This document shows positions 24,146 to 35,260 of a stretch of 64,000 nt of DNA, in pieces. Source of the DNA: Bordetella trematum (GTDB lineage Bacteria; Pseudomonadota; Gammaproteobacteria; Burkholderiales; Burkholderiaceae_B); assembly GCF_900078335.1 (NCBI RefSeq), contig NZ_FKBR01000011.1:89732-153731 (forward strand), in the 5' to 3' direction. Under the pieces are notes generated by a model. It had not been told where the DNA came from. It was given only the letters and a program-made list of their open reading frames with translations, and ran no database searches. The position numbers and the translations under genes are program-made. Numbering within the stretch: position 1 is the stretch's first letter; the number at the start of each line of letters is the position of its first letter.

Positions 24146-24823
24146 ATGACGTCATACCGCGCCGCGCTGCTGGACCTGGACGGCACGCTGCTGGACTCCA
24201 TTCCCGATCTGGCCATGGCCGCCAACGCCATGCGTGTCGAGCTGGGCATGCCGCCCCTGCGCGAAGACGTGCTGGCCACCTTCGTGGGCAAAGGGGTCGA
24301 CAACCTGGTGCGCCGCACGCTTGCCGCCAACCTCGATGCCGACACCCTGGACGAAGCGGTGTTCGCGCGTGGCCGGGCCTCGTTTCATCGCCACTATCAC
24401 CTGGTCAACGGCGACCGCGCCCGGGTCTATGACGGCGTGATCGATGGCCTCAAGCGCATGCGCGAGACAGGCCTGCGCCTGGCCGTCGTCACCAACAAGC
24501 CGACCGAGTTCACCCTGCCGCTGCTGCAGCGCACCGGCCTGGCGGGCTTCTTCGAACTGGTGGTCTGCGGCGACACCTGCGCACGCCGCAAGCCCGACCC
24601 CGACCAGGTGCTGCATGCCTGCGAACAAATGGGCATCGACCCGGCGCAAGCCGTCATGATCGGCGACTCGGTCAACGACACGGTGGCCGGCCGGCGGGCG
24701 GGCACGGCGGTGCTGGCCGTGCCTTATGGCTACAACGAAGGGATGGACGTGCGTTCGCTCGAAGTCGATGGTATAGTGGATTCACTTGTCGAGGCCGCCG
24801 ACTGGATCGGCCGGCAAGCCTGA
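24146..24823 (+). CDS. gph: Phosphoglycolate phosphatase
   Basis: HAD-superfamily phosphatase of 225 residues that salvages 2-phosphoglycolate. HAD motif I is LLDLDGTLLDS, motif II VVTNKP, and motifs III and IV lie in RRKPDPDQ and MIGDSVNDTVAG. The four-helix cap inserted after motif I is typical of Gph. It sits between rpe and the trp leader, and its 3' end may hold part of the trp promoter. Confidence 0.95.
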   Translation: MTSYRAALLDLDGTLLDSIPDLAMAANAMRVELGMPPLREDVLATFVGKGVDNLVRRTLAANLDADTLDEAVFARGRASFHRHYHLVNGDRARVYDGVIDGLKRMRETGLRLAVVTNKPTEFTLPLLQRTGLAGFFELVVCGDTCARRKPDPDQVLHACEQMGIDPAQAVMIGDSVNDTVAGRRAGTAVLAVPYGYNEGMDVRSLEVDGIVDSLVEAADWIGRQA

Positions 24824-24866
24824 TACCCGATACCTCGTATCCGACCACCCAAAGAACGCTGCTTTC

Positions 24867-24941
24867 ATGATCGCCATCTCCCTGACCCAAATGCGCAACG
24901 CCTCGTGGCGTTGGTGGCGTTTGTCTTCCGGGTGGCGATAA
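24867..24941 (+). CDS. trpL: trp leader peptide (TrpL-like)
   Basis: A 24-residue open frame lies about 130 bases upstream of trpE. It contains four tryptophans: Trp14, Trp16, Trp17 and Trp23, within SWRWWRLSSGW. A UGG-rich short frame directly ahead of a terminator and trpE is the standard design of a translational attenuator. It is too short for ordinary gene finding. Upstream AAAGAACG may be the ribosome site. Confidence 0.85.
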   Translation: MIAISLTQMRNASWRWWRLSSGWR

Positions 24942-25028
24942 ATCCTTCCCGGCCCTAGACGCGTGCACCGCGCCGCGCTAGAGCCAGCAGCCAAAGCCCG
25001 GAACCTTCAAAGGACCGGGCTTTTTTGT
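24926..25028 (+). promoter_or_regulatory. trp attenuator: antiterminator and terminator hairpins
   Basis: Terminator: a 9-bp stem AAAGCCCGG (24993-25001) with CCGGGCTTT (25015-25023), followed by a T-run (25021-25026, then GTTT). Competing antiterminator: TTCCGGGT (24926-24933, inside the last leader codons) can pair with GCCCGGAA (24996-25003), which includes the terminator's left arm. A ribosome stalled at the Trp codons (24906-24917) leaves the 24926 arm free and trpE is transcribed. One that reaches the stop codon covers it and the terminator forms. The pairings are read from sequence; the mechanism is known from other trp operons. Confidence 0.8.
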
Positions 25029-25071
25029 TTGTGTGTCTGGTCCTTCGGCAACCCTGATCCCGAGACCCGAC

Positions 25072-26592
25072 ATGACCGAACTTGAATTCAAAGCCCTCGC
25101 CGCCCAAGGTTACAACCGCATCCCGCTGGTGGCCGAGACCTACGCCGACCTGGACACGCCGCTGGCGATCTACCTGAAGCTGGCCCACAGCGGCCCGCAG
25201 AACGGCCGCATGAGCTGCCTGATGGAGTCGGTGGTGGGTGGCGAACGCTTCGGCCGCTACTCCTTCATCGGCCTGCCGGCGCGCACCGTGATCCGCGCCA
25301 GCGGCACCCTCACCGAAGTGCTGCGCGACGGCGTGGTGGTCGAGACCCACGAAGGCGACCCGCTGAGTTTCATCGAGCAATACCAGGCCCGCTTCCGGGT
25401 GGCCCTGCGCCCCGGCATGCCGCGTTTCTGCGGCGGGCTGGCTGGCTACTTCGGCTACGACACCGTGCGCCACATCGAACCGCGCCTGGGCCCGGCCACC
25501 AAACCGTTCCCCACCGGCATGGAAGAAGGCACGCCCGACATCATGCTGCTGCACGTCGATGAGCTGGTCATCGTGGACAACCTGGCCGGACGCACCTATC
25601 TGATGGTCTACGCCGACCCGGCCGAGCCCGAGGCGTACACCCGCGCCCAGGAACGCCTGCTGGCGCTGCGCACGCGCCTGCGCAAGCCGGTCGACATCCC
25701 CTACAGCCATCCCAGCCTGCAGACCGAGGAGCGACGCGACTTCGCCAAGGAAGACTATCTGGCGGCCGTACGCCGCGCCAAGGAGTACATCGCCGCCGGC
25801 GACCTGATGCAGGTGCAGGTCGGCCAGGTGATCGCCAAGCCGTTCCGCGATGCGCCGCTGTCGCTGTACCGCGCACTGCGCTCGCTCAATCCCTCGCCCT
25901 ACATGTACTTCTGGAACTTCGGCGACTTCCAGGTCGTGGGCGCCTCGCCCGAGATTCTGGTGCGTCAGGAGCAGATCCAGGAAGATGGCCAGGCCAAATC
26001 GCAGATCACCATCCGACCGCTGGCCGGCACCCGCAAGCGCGGCGCCACGCCCGAGCAGGATCAGGCCCTGGCCGCCGAACTGCGCGCCGACCCCAAGGAA
26101 GTGGCCGAACACGTCATGCTGATCGACCTGGCCCGCAACGACGTGGGCCGCGTGGCCGAGACCGGCTCGGTGCGCGTGAGCGACACCATGGCCATCGAGC
26201 GCTACTCGCATGTCATGCACCTGGTGTCCAACGTGACCGGCAACCTCAACCCCGGCATGAGCAGCATGGATGTGCTGCGCGCCGCCTTCCCCGCCGGCAC
26301 CCTGACCGGCGCGCCCAAGGTGCGCGCCATGGAAATCATCGATGAACTCGAGCCGGTGCGCCGCGGCATCTATGGCGGCGCGGCCGGTTACCTGAGCTAT
26401 GGCGGCGAAATGGACGTGGCCATCGCCATCCGCACCGGCGTCATCAAGAATGGCACGCTCTACGTGCAGGCGGCCGCCGGCGTGGTGGCCGACTCCAGCC
26501 CCGAGCTGGAATGGGCCGAAACCGAAGCCAAGGCGCGCGCGGTGCTGCGCGCCGCCGAGCAGGTCCAGCACGGCCTGGACGAGCCCATCTGA
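25072..26592 (+). CDS. trpE: Anthranilate synthase component I
   Basis: Makes anthranilate from chorismate using ammonia delivered by TrpG; first step of tryptophan synthesis. The 506 residues have the N-terminal regulatory domain, where [18 protein letters not shown] resembles the tryptophan-binding LLES site. The chorismate-binding core includes [28 protein letters not shown] and [20 protein letters not shown]. The ATG at 25072 follows the attenuator and is preferred to a GTG-like upstream extension. It is expected to be feedback-inhibited by tryptophan. Confidence 0.97.
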   Translation: MTELEFKALAAQGYNRIPLVAETYADLDTPLAIYLKLAHSGPQNGRMSCLMESVVGGERFGRYSFIGLPARTVIRASGTLTEVLRDGVVVETHEGDPLSFIEQYQARFRVALRPGMPRFCGGLAGYFGYDTVRHIEPRLGPATKPFPTGMEEGTPDIMLLHVDELVIVDNLAGRTYLMVYADPAEPEAYTRAQERLLALRTRLRKPVDIPYSHPSLQTEERRDFAKEDYLAAVRRAKEYIAAGDLMQVQVGQVIAKPFRDAPLSLYRALRSLNPSPYMYFWNFGDFQVVGASPEILVRQEQIQEDGQAKSQITIRPLAGTRKRGATPEQDQALAAELRADPKEVAEHVMLIDLARNDVGRVAETGSVRVSDTMAIERYSHVMHLVSNVTGNLNPGMSSMDVLRAAFPAGTLTGAPKVRAMEIIDELEPVRRGIYGGAAGYLSYGGEMDVAIAIRTGVIKNGTLYVQAAAGVVADSSPELEWAETEAKARAVLRAAEQVQHGLDEPI

Positions 26593-26636
26593 GCCCCGAC
26601 CCGAACCGCCCCCTCATTTTTCAAGGTTGCACTCCC

Positions 26637-27200
26637 ATGCTGCTGATGATCGACAACTACGATTCCTTCACCTACAACCTGGTGCAATACTTCGGCGAGC
26701 TCGGCGAAGACGTGCGCGTGGCGCGCAACGACCAGATCACGCTGGAAGAGATCGCCGCCCTGGCGCCGGATCGCATCTGCGTCTCGCCCGGCCCCTGCTC
26801 GCCGGCCGAGGCCGGCATCTCGGTGCCGCTGATCCGCGAATTCGCCGGCAAGCTGCCCATCCTGGGCGTGTGCCTGGGCCACCAGGCCATCGGCGCGGCC
26901 TATGGCGGGCGCATCGTGCGGGCCCAGCAGATCATGCACGGCAAGACCGTCACCCTCAGCCATCGCGGCACCGATATCTTCCGCGATCTGCCGTCCCCGT
27001 ATACCGTGATCCGCTACAACTCCCTGACCATCGACCCGGCCACCCTGCCCGAGGAGCTGGAGGTCACCGCCACCGCGCAGGACGGCGACATCATGGGCGT
27101 GCGTCACAAAACCCTGCCGCTGTATGGCGTACAGTTCCACCCGGAATCGGTGCTGAGCGAGCATGGCCATGCCCTGCTGCGCAACTTCCTGACCCTCTAA
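26637..27200 (+). CDS. trpG: Anthranilate synthase component II (glutamine amidotransferase)
   Basis: Supplies ammonia from glutamine to TrpE; in many bacteria it also serves p-aminobenzoate synthesis as PabA. The class I amidotransferase has 187 residues with nucleophile [15 protein letters not shown] (Cys near 79) and the His-Glu pair in [12 protein letters not shown]. The start is the ATG at 26637 ([20 protein letters not shown]). It sits 44 bases after trpE and 16 before trpD. Confidence 0.97.
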   Translation: MLLMIDNYDSFTYNLVQYFGELGEDVRVARNDQITLEEIAALAPDRICVSPGPCSPAEAGISVPLIREFAGKLPILGVCLGHQAIGAAYGGRIVRAQQIMHGKTVTLSHRGTDIFRDLPSPYTVIRYNSLTIDPATLPEELEVTATAQDGDIMGVRHKTLPLYGVQFHPESVLSEHGHALLRNFLTL

Positions 27201-27216
27201 GAACAAGGCAACCACC

Positions 27217-28248
27217 ATGACGATTACCCCCACCGAAGCGCTGACCCGCTGCATCGAGCACCGGGAAATATTCCACGACGAAATGCTGCATCTGATGCGC
27301 ATGCTGATGCGTGGCGAAATGTCGCCGCAGATCTCCAGTGCCTTGCTCATGGGGCTGCGCGTCAAAAAAGAGACGGTGGGCGAGATCACCGCGGCGGCCG
27401 AAGTGATGCGCGAGTTCGCCACGCCGGTGGTCACGCCCAACCCCGATGAGTTGCTCGACATGTGCGGCACCGGCGGCGACGGCAGCCACACCTTCAACAT
27501 ATCCACCACCGCCATGTTCGTGGCCGCCGCTGCCGGCGTGCCGATTGCCAAGCACGGCAACCGCAGCGCCTCCTCGTCCAGCGGCAGCGCCGATGTCCTG
27601 GAGGCGCTGGGCGCCAACCTCGTGCTCTCGCCCGAGCAGGTGGCCGAATGCATCCAGGCCACCGGCATCGGCTTCATGTTCGCGCCGGCCCATCACGGCG
27701 CCATGAAAAACGTCATGCCGGTGCGCAAGGAGCTGGGCGTGCGCACCATCTTCAACATCCTGGGGCCGCTGACCAACCCGGCCAATGCGGCCAACCAGTT
27801 GATGGGCGTGTTCCACCCCGACCTGGTGGGCATCCAGGTGCGCGTGCTGCAGCGCCTGGGCTCGCGCCACGTGCTGGTGGTGCACGGCAAGGACGGCATG
27901 GACGAGGCCTCGCTGGGCGCCTCCACGCTGGTGGGCGAGCTCAAGGACGGCGAAGTGCGCGAGTACGAGATCCATCCCGAGGACTTCGGGCTATCCATGA
28001 TGTCCAACCGGACCATCAAGGTGTCCAATCGCGAGCAGTCACGCGAGCTGGTAATCGAGGCATTGGAGAATGTCGAGGGCACCGCCCGTGATATCGTCGC
28101 CCTGAACGCGGGCCTGGCCATCTATGCCGGCAACAAGGCCGCAAGCATCGAGGCCGCGCTGGCGCTGGCGTTCGAAACCATTGCTAACGGCTCGGCACGC
28201 GCCAAGCTGGAAGAATTCTGCGCCTATACCCGGAAATTTTCGACATGA
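27217..28248 (+). CDS. trpD: Anthranilate phosphoribosyltransferase
   Basis: Transfers phosphoribosyl from PRPP to anthranilate. The 343 residues show the PRPP site [17 protein letters not shown], the [21 protein letters not shown] signature and the metal motif DGMDEAS. Its stop overlaps the trpC start by 4 bases. Confidence 0.98.
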   Translation: MTITPTEALTRCIEHREIFHDEMLHLMRMLMRGEMSPQISSALLMGLRVKKETVGEITAAAEVMREFATPVVTPNPDELLDMCGTGGDGSHTFNISTTAMFVAAAAGVPIAKHGNRSASSSSGSADVLEALGANLVLSPEQVAECIQATGIGFMFAPAHHGAMKNVMPVRKELGVRTIFNILGPLTNPANAANQLMGVFHPDLVGIQVRVLQRLGSRHVLVVHGKDGMDEASLGASTLVGELKDGEVREYEIHPEDFGLSMMSNRTIKVSNREQSRELVIEALENVEGTARDIVALNAGLAIYAGNKAASIEAALALAFETIANGSARAKLEEFCAYTRKFST

Positions 28249-29033
28249 ACGATATTCTCGCGAAGATCCTCGCCATCAAGGCCGAGGAGGTCGCCACCGC
28301 CCGTCAGTTGCGCAGCGAAGCCGAGCTGCTGCGCGAAGCCCAGGCCCGCCAGGACGTGCGTGGCTTCGCCCAGGCCATCGAAGACAAGATCTCGCAGGGC
28401 AAGCCCGGCATCATCGCCGAAATCAAGAAGGCCTCGCCCTCCAAGGGCGTGCTGCGCGAAAACTTCGACGCCTCCGAAATTGCCTCGTCCTATGCAGTCA
28501 ATGGCGCGGCCTGCCTGTCGGTGCTGACCGACGTGCAGTTCTTCCAGGGCTCGCATGACAACCTGCGCCGCGCGCGCGCGGCCTGCGCGCTGCCCGTGCT
28601 GCGCAAGGACTTCATCATCGATCCTTATCAGATCATCTCGGCGCGCGCCATGGGTGCCGACTGCGTGCTGCTGATCGTGGCCGCGCTGGCGCCGGCCCAG
28701 CTGCGCGATCTCGAAGCCCTGGCCATGGGCCTGGGCATGGACGTGCTGGTCGAGGTCCACGATGAGGCCGAGCTGGACACGGCCCTGGCGCTCAAGACGC
28801 CGCTGCTGGGAATCAACAACCGCAACCTGCGCACCTTCGAAACCAGCCTGGAGACCACGCTGCGCCTGCTGCCGCGCATCCCGGCCGGCAAACGGGTGAT
28901 CACCGAGAGCGGCATCGTCGCGCCCGAGGACGTCAAGCGCATGCGCGACAACGGCGTGCAGGGCTTTCTGGTCGGCGAGGCGTTCATGCGCGCCCCAGAC
29001 CCCGGCGTCGAGCTCGCGCGCCTGATGGGTTGA
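28245..29033 (+). CDS. trpC: Indole-3-glycerol phosphate synthase
   Basis: Closes the indole ring in tryptophan synthesis. The 262-residue TIM barrel has the signature [17 protein letters not shown] with catalytic Lys, [12 protein letters not shown], and [11 protein letters not shown]. It is a stand-alone enzyme, not fused to TrpF. It overlaps trpD by ATGA and is followed by a terminator; trpF, trpB and trpA are not in the window. Confidence 0.98.
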   Translation: MNDILAKILAIKAEEVATARQLRSEAELLREAQARQDVRGFAQAIEDKISQGKPGIIAEIKKASPSKGVLRENFDASEIASSYAVNGAACLSVLTDVQFFQGSHDNLRRARAACALPVLRKDFIIDPYQIISARAMGADCVLLIVAALAPAQLRDLEALAMGLGMDVLVEVHDEAELDTALALKTPLLGINNRNLRTFETSLETTLRLLPRIPAGKRVITESGIVAPEDVKRMRDNGVQGFLVGEAFMRAPDPGVELARLMG

Positions 29034-29052
29034 CCCGCCGGCGCTTGCGATC

Positions 29053-29081
29053 AAGGCCCTCTCCGGAGGGCCTTTATTTTG
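29053..29081 (+). terminator. Rho-independent terminator of the trp operon
   Basis: A 9-bp perfect stem, AAGGCCCTC with GAGGGCCTT, has a four-base loop. The sequence TATTTTG follows. It starts 20 bases after the trpC stop. Confidence 0.85.
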
Positions 29082-29181
29082 TCTGAGCGCAAGCGCTGCG
29101 ACAGCTTCCTGGGTTAATTTGTCAGATCCCGCGCTATGCGTATTTCCCTTCTTCGCGCGGGCCTACTCAGGAGGTCATCGC

Positions 29182-30216
29182 ATGGCAACCACGATGAAAG
29201 CCGCTGTCGTCCGCGAGTTTGGCAAACCCCTCGTGATCGAAGACGCGCCCATTCCCCAGCCCGGGCCGGGCCAGATCCAGGTCGCCGTGCAGGCCTGCGG
29301 CGTCTGCCACACCGACCTGCATGCCGCCGAAGGCGACTGGCCGGTCAAACCCAACCCCCCTTTCATTCCCGGCCATGAAGGCGTGGGTTTCGTCTCGGCC
29401 GTGGGTGCCGGGGTCAAGCACATCAAGGAGGGCGACCGGGTCGGCGTGCCCTGGCTTTACTCGGCCTGCGGCTACTGCCGCCACTGCCTGGGCGGCTGGG
29501 AAACCCTGTGCGAGTCGCAACAGAATTCCGGCTACTCGGTCAACGGCGCTTTCGCCGAATACGTCGTGGCCGATCCCAACTATGTCGGGCACCTGCCGGC
29601 CAATATCGGCTTCGCCGAGATCGCGCCGGTACTGTGCGCCGGCGTGACCGTCTACAAGGGCCTGAAGGTCACCGACACCAGGCCGGGCGACTGGGTCGCG
29701 ATCTCCGGCATCGGCGGGCTGGGCCATATGGCGGTGCAGTATGCGCGCGCCATGGGCCTGCACGTGGTGGCCGTGGACGTCGATGACGCCAAGCTGGAAC
29801 TGGCCAAGCGGCTGGGCGCGGAGATCGTCGTCAACGCCAGGACGCAGCCCGACCCGGCCGCCAAGGTCAAGAAGCTGACCAGCGGCGGCGTACAGGGCGT
29901 GCTGGTGACGGCCGTCTCGCCCAAGGCCTTCGAGCAGGCCATGGGCATGTGCGCGCGCGGTGGCACGATCTCGCTCAACGGCCTGCCGCCGGGCGACTTT
30001 CCGTTGCCCATCTTCAGCACCGTGCTCAACGGCCTGACGGTACGCGGCTCCATCGTCGGCAGCCGCCTGGACCTGCAGGAATCGCTCGATTTCGCCGCTG
30101 ACGGCCTGGTGGCCGCCACCATCGGCATGGCGCGGCTGGACGACATCAATCAGGTGTTCGACGACATGCGCCAGGGTCGGATCGAGGGACGCATGGTGCT
30201 GGATCTGGCCAGCTAG
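29182..30216 (+). CDS. adhP: Zinc-dependent alcohol dehydrogenase
   Basis: Medium-chain NAD-dependent alcohol dehydrogenase of 344 residues. Catalytic zinc ligands lie in [22 protein letters not shown] and the later Cys of [10 protein letters not shown]. The structural zinc has four cysteines in [20 protein letters not shown]. The NAD site is [14 protein letters not shown] followed by VDVDD. A strong AGGAGGT at 29169-29175 fixes the ATG at 29182. It resembles AdhP/AdhA ethanol-propanol enzymes. A 12-base palindrome (AGCGC-AA-GCGCT, 29086-29097) lies upstream. Confidence 0.93.
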   Translation: MATTMKAAVVREFGKPLVIEDAPIPQPGPGQIQVAVQACGVCHTDLHAAEGDWPVKPNPPFIPGHEGVGFVSAVGAGVKHIKEGDRVGVPWLYSACGYCRHCLGGWETLCESQQNSGYSVNGAFAEYVVADPNYVGHLPANIGFAEIAPVLCAGVTVYKGLKVTDTRPGDWVAISGIGGLGHMAVQYARAMGLHVVAVDVDDAKLELAKRLGAEIVVNARTQPDPAAKVKKLTSGGVQGVLVTAVSPKAFEQAMGMCARGGTISLNGLPPGDFPLPIFSTVLNGLTVRGSIVGSRLDLQESLDFAADGLVAATIGMARLDDINQVFDDMRQGRIEGRMVLDLAS

Positions 30217-30218
30217 GC

Positions 30219-30374
30219 TCAACCCTTGCCGCGCGGCTCGTCCGTCGCCGCGGCGGGCGTGTCGCCCTGACGGTGGCGCCAGTGGAAGGTTACGCGCCGC
30301 AGGCGTGCGCCGCGGAATTGAAGCTGGGAGCGGCTGCCCGGCATGGGCGCACCGCGTTGCGTGCTGTTTTTCAT
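30219..30374 (-). CDS. Possible small basic protein, unrecognised
   Basis: A 51-residue frame begins with ATG AAA AAC and is rich in Arg, Gln and His. It lies in the 225-base gap between adhP and the DsbA-family gene, just downstream of that gene's terminator on the same strand. No clear ribosome site or family is recognisable, and high-GC DNA often opens such frames by chance. It is listed only because the gap holds nothing else. Confidence 0.15.
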   Translation of the reverse strand: MKNSTQRGAPMPGSRSQLQFRGARLRRVTFHWRHRQGDTPAAATDEPRGKG

Positions 30375-30397
30375 TGCGGGTCTGTCTTCGCAAGACC

Positions 30398-30430
30398 AAA
30401 AAAAACCTGCCGGGGCCCCGCCCCGGCAGG
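30398..30430 (-). terminator. Strong rho-independent terminator
   Basis: A perfect 10-bp stem, CCTGCCGGGG with CCCCGGCAGG, has a five-base loop. On the minus strand it is followed by eight consecutive T. It begins 11 bases after the DsbA-family gene stop. Confidence 0.95.
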
Positions 30431-30441
30431 CACAAAACCTG

Positions 30442-31056
30442 TCAGTGAACGCGTTCGCGCGCCCACTGCAGGGCGTCTTCCAGACGGTCGTTGCCCCAGA
30501 ACATCTCGCCCTGAACCATGAAGGTCGGCGCACCAAAGATGCCCAGCTGACGCGCCTGATCCACCTGGCGTCGCAAGGCTTCCTTGCAGGCGTCGCTGCG
30601 GGCGCGCGCGAGCCAGTCATCGGCATCCAGGCCCAGGTCGGTCAGCAGGGTGTGCATGACATCCTCGGCCTGGATGTCCTGGTCGGCAGCAAAATTGGCG
30701 GCGAACACCGCGCGGCAGAAGTCCAGGCCCCAGGTCTCGTCCTGGCCCAATAGGGCCAGCCGGGCCGCCAGTACGCTCATGCGTGGAAAGATGGAGGGAC
30801 GGCGATAGGGCAAGCCATATTTGTCGGCCAGCCGCGCCACGTCGCGCATCATGTAGGCCCCCTTTCCCGGGAACAGTCGGAACGGGCTGTCCTGCCAACC
30901 CTGGGTCTGGAAGATGGGGCCCAGCAGAAAGGGGCGCAGCACCAGCGTGACGCCCGCCTGCCGCGCCAGGGGCCCGACGCGGGCAATGGCCAGGTAGCTG
31001 TAAGGGCTGGCGAAATCGAACCACATCTGCACCGAAGGTGCGGGGTCAGGTGTCAT
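30442..31056 (-). CDS. DsbA-family protein, 2-hydroxychromene-2-carboxylate isomerase type
   Basis: Kappa-class glutathione transferase fold of 204 residues. The N-terminal motif VQMWFDFASPYSYLA has Ser where DsbA has its first Cys, as in 2-hydroxychromene-2-carboxylate isomerases of naphthalene pathways. The C-terminal cis-Pro loop LGIFGAPTFMVQGEMFWGND is diagnostic. The substrate here is unknown, because no aromatic degradation genes adjoin. The ATG at 31054-31056 is the best start. It is divergent from a LysR regulator that may control it. Confidence 0.85.
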   Translation of the reverse strand: MTPDPAPSVQMWFDFASPYSYLAIARVGPLARQAGVTLVLRPFLLGPIFQTQGWQDSPFRLFPGKGAYMMRDVARLADKYGLPYRRPSIFPRMSVLAARLALLGQDETWGLDFCRAVFAANFAADQDIQAEDVMHTLLTDLGLDADDWLARARSDACKEALRRQVDQARQLGIFGAPTFMVQGEMFWGNDRLEDALQWARERVH

Positions 31057-31152
31057 GGCATGGCTCCGGCTGATGCGATCCGCCTGCCCCGGGAAAGGGC
31101 AAGGCGGGCCGCGAAGCATTCTGATCCATCCTATTGGACGCTGCAGGCTAAG

Positions 31153-31166
31153 ATTGCTCAAGCAAT
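31153..31166. promoter_or_regulatory. Candidate LysR operator
   Basis: ATTGCT-CA-AGCAAT is a perfect 14-base palindrome that fits the T-N11-A pattern of LysR sites. It lies 30 bases before the regulator's start and about 97 bases upstream of the divergent DsbA-family gene. Confidence 0.5.
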
Positions 31167-31196
31167 TTCCACGCCCTGATGACATGAGCCATACGC

Positions 31197-32102
31197 ATGC
31201 CAATCCCGCTCGCTAAACTGCCGCCGCTCGACCTGATACGCGGCTTCGTGGCAGTGGCCCGACGCATGAGCATCACGCACGCCGCCCACGATCTGCATCT
31301 GACCCAGTCCGCCGTCAGCCGGCAGATCCGGGCACTGGAAACCCATCTGGGCGTGGCCTTGTTCACCCGCGGCTTTCGCAGCATTGCCCTCACGCCCGAA
31401 GGCGCGCAACTGTTCCGCCTGGCCGATCCCTGGCTGACCCAGCTGGGCGAGCTGGGTGAACGCTGGCGACATCCCGGCCGACGCCAGCCTGTGACGGTGT
31501 CGACCACCATCGGGGTGGCGGCGCTGTGGTTGCTGCCGCGTCTGGGCGCCTTTCAGCAGGCGCACCCCGGCATCGACGTGCGCGTGGCCGCCGACAACCG
31601 GGTGCTGCCCCTGGGCCAGGACGGGGTGGACATCGCGATTCGCTACTGCCGTGGCCGGCCCGCCGGCGAACCGGCGCAGTGGCTGTTCGGTGAAGCCGTC
31701 GTCCCGGTGGCGCACCCGAGCCTTGCCGCTGCGCCCCTGGACGCCGCCAACCTGCCGCGACAGGTCCTGCTGGAATTCGATGATCCCTCGCGCCCCTGGC
31801 TGCAATGGGATGAGTGGCTGGGTTCCCACGGCATGCAGGCGCTGCGTCCGCGCGGAATGCTGCGTTTCAATCAGTATGACCAGGTGGTGCAGGCCGCGCT
31901 GGCCGGCCAGGGAGTGGCGCTGGGCCGCCTGGCCCTGGTGGCGCCCATGCTGGCCGACGGCCGGCTGCGCGCGCTGGGCGCAGCCGCGCCCGAACAGACG
32001 CCCCTGTCGTACTGGCTGGTGCGCCATCCGCGCGACCGTTCACCCGACACCGAGATCGTGGCGCAATGGCTGCTCGAGCAGGCGGAAGCCGGCCAGGCTT
32101 GA
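31197..32102 (+). CDS. LysR-family transcriptional regulator (GcvA-like)
   Basis: A 301-residue regulator. The N-terminal winged helix-turn-helix reads SITHAAHDLHLTQSAVSRQIRALE in part (residues 24-47), and the effector domain starts near residue 95. The start sequence with LPPLDLIRGFVAVAR resembles GcvA-type members. It is divergent from the DsbA-family gene with a palindromic site between them. Its 3' end converges with selD at a distance of 9 bases. Confidence 0.92.
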   Translation: MPIPLAKLPPLDLIRGFVAVARRMSITHAAHDLHLTQSAVSRQIRALETHLGVALFTRGFRSIALTPEGAQLFRLADPWLTQLGELGERWRHPGRRQPVTVSTTIGVAALWLLPRLGAFQQAHPGIDVRVAADNRVLPLGQDGVDIAIRYCRGRPAGEPAQWLFGEAVVPVAHPSLAAAPLDAANLPRQVLLEFDDPSRPWLQWDEWLGSHGMQALRPRGMLRFNQYDQVVQAALAGQGVALGRLALVAPMLADGRLRALGAAAPEQTPLSYWLVRHPRDRSPDTEIVAQWLLEQAEAGQA

Positions 32103-32111
32103 GGCCTGGGC

Positions 32112-33167
32112 TCAGGCCACCGACACGCGCCCGTCGCCCGGGCGCATTTCGCCGATGACGGCGGCCTGGCCGAAGCCCCCGGCGGCAAAGATATCCAGCA
32201 CCTGTGCGGCCGCCTGCGGCGCGCAGGCCACCAGGAGCCCGCCGGAAGTCTGCGGGTCGGTCAGCAGATGGCGATCCGCCTCGCTCAGGCCGGGCGCCAG
32301 ATCCACGCCCGCCCCGTAAGAAGCCCAATTGCGGCCCGAGGCTCCGGTCACCACGCCATCGGCGGCCAGCTCACGCACCCCGGCCAGCCAGGGCAGTTCG
32401 GCCAGGCGCAGCTGCGCCGTCAGGCCGGCGCCGCGCGCCATCTCCAGCGCATGGCCCAGCAGGCCGAAACCGGTCACATCGGTCATGGCGTGCACACCGG
32501 GCAGGGTGGCCAGCTCGGTGCCTGGACGGTTGAGCAGGGTGGTAGCCGCCAACATGGCCGCGTAGCCGTCGGCATCCAGGCGGCCTTTTTTCAGGGCTGC
32601 CGAGAGAATCCCCACTCCGAGCGGTTTGCCCAGGATAAGGACATCGCCCGCCTGCGCGGCGGCGTTGCGCTTGACGTGGTCGGGATGAACCAGGCCCATC
32701 GCGGCCAGGCCGTAGATGGGCTCGACCGAGTCGATGCTGTGTCCGCCCGCAATCAGGATGCCGGCCTCTTCGCAGACCGACTGGCCGCCGCGCAGGATCT
32801 CGGCGATCACCTCGGGCGGCAACACATTGATGGGCATGCCCACGATCGCCAACGCCATGATGGGCTTGCCACCCATGGCATAGACATCGGACAGCGCATT
32901 GGTCGCGGCAATACGCCCGAAGTCGAAGGGGTCGTCGACGATGGGCATGAAGAAATCGGTGGTGGCGATCAGGGCCTGCTGGTCGTTCAGGCGATAGACG
33001 GCCGCATCATCGGCGGTCTCGGTGCCGACCAGCAGATTGGGGTCACGCAGCTGAGGCGCAAAGCGCGACAGCAGATCCGACAGCACGCCCGGGGCGATCT
33101 TGCAGCCGCAGCCGCCGCCATGCGAGAGCGAAGTCAGGCGTGGAACACCATGGGCGGACTGGGTCAT
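32112..33167 (-). CDS. selD: Selenide, water dikinase
   Basis: Makes selenophosphate, the selenium donor for tRNA-Sec charging and for selenouridine. The 351 residues carry the N-terminal glycine-rich active site HGGGCGCKIAPGVL, with Cys rather than Sec, and the downstream Lys. ATP-binding motifs follow (ETADDAAVYRL, ATTDFFMPIVDDPFDFGRIAA). It is the last gene of the selenocysteine island, 44 bases downstream of selC on the same strand. Confidence 0.97.
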   Translation of the reverse strand: MTQSAHGVPRLTSLSHGGGCGCKIAPGVLSDLLSRFAPQLRDPNLLVGTETADDAAVYRLNDQQALIATTDFFMPIVDDPFDFGRIAATNALSDVYAMGGKPIMALAIVGMPINVLPPEVIAEILRGGQSVCEEAGILIAGGHSIDSVEPIYGLAAMGLVHPDHVKRNAAAQAGDVLILGKPLGVGILSAALKKGRLDADGYAAMLAATTLLNRPGTELATLPGVHAMTDVTGFGLLGHALEMARGAGLTAQLRLAELPWLAGVRELAADGVVTGASGRNWASYGAGVDLAPGLSEADRHLLTDPQTSGGLLVACAPQAAAQVLDIFAAGGFGQAAVIGEMRPGDGRVSVA

Positions 33168-33211
33168 GCAGCTACTCCTTGAAGGGGAACGGACGCGGGC
33201 GCGGCCGGCAA

Positions 33212-33307
33212 TGGCGGAAGGCAGCAGGAGTCGAACCTACCTGGGAACGTCTGACGTCCCCAACTGGGTTTGAAGCCCAGCCGTGCCACCGGGCACGCAT
33301 GCCTTCC
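33212..33307 (-). tRNA. selC: tRNA-Sec (anticodon TCA)
   Basis: A 96-base tRNA with the features of selenocysteine tRNA. It has an 8-bp acceptor stem (GGAAGGCA with TGCCTTCC), a 5-bp T stem and a long D stem with a tetraloop. The anticodon loop is CTTCAAA with anticodon TCA (33271-33273 on the plus strand). The variable arm is long (GGGGACGT paired with ACGTTCCC). The 3' CCA is encoded. It lies between selB and selD and reads the UGA in the formate dehydrogenase gene. Confidence 0.97.
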
Positions 33308-33337
33308 CTGGTGCGGCCCCGGGCCGCGAACGACTGC

Positions 33338-35256
<1,919 letters not shown>

Positions 35257-35260
<4 letters not shown>

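Noticed and set aside
33080..33167. SelD as a selenoprotein
   Set aside because: The active-site position reads HGGGCGCKIAP with TGC codons, so Cys is used and no in-frame TGA occurs.
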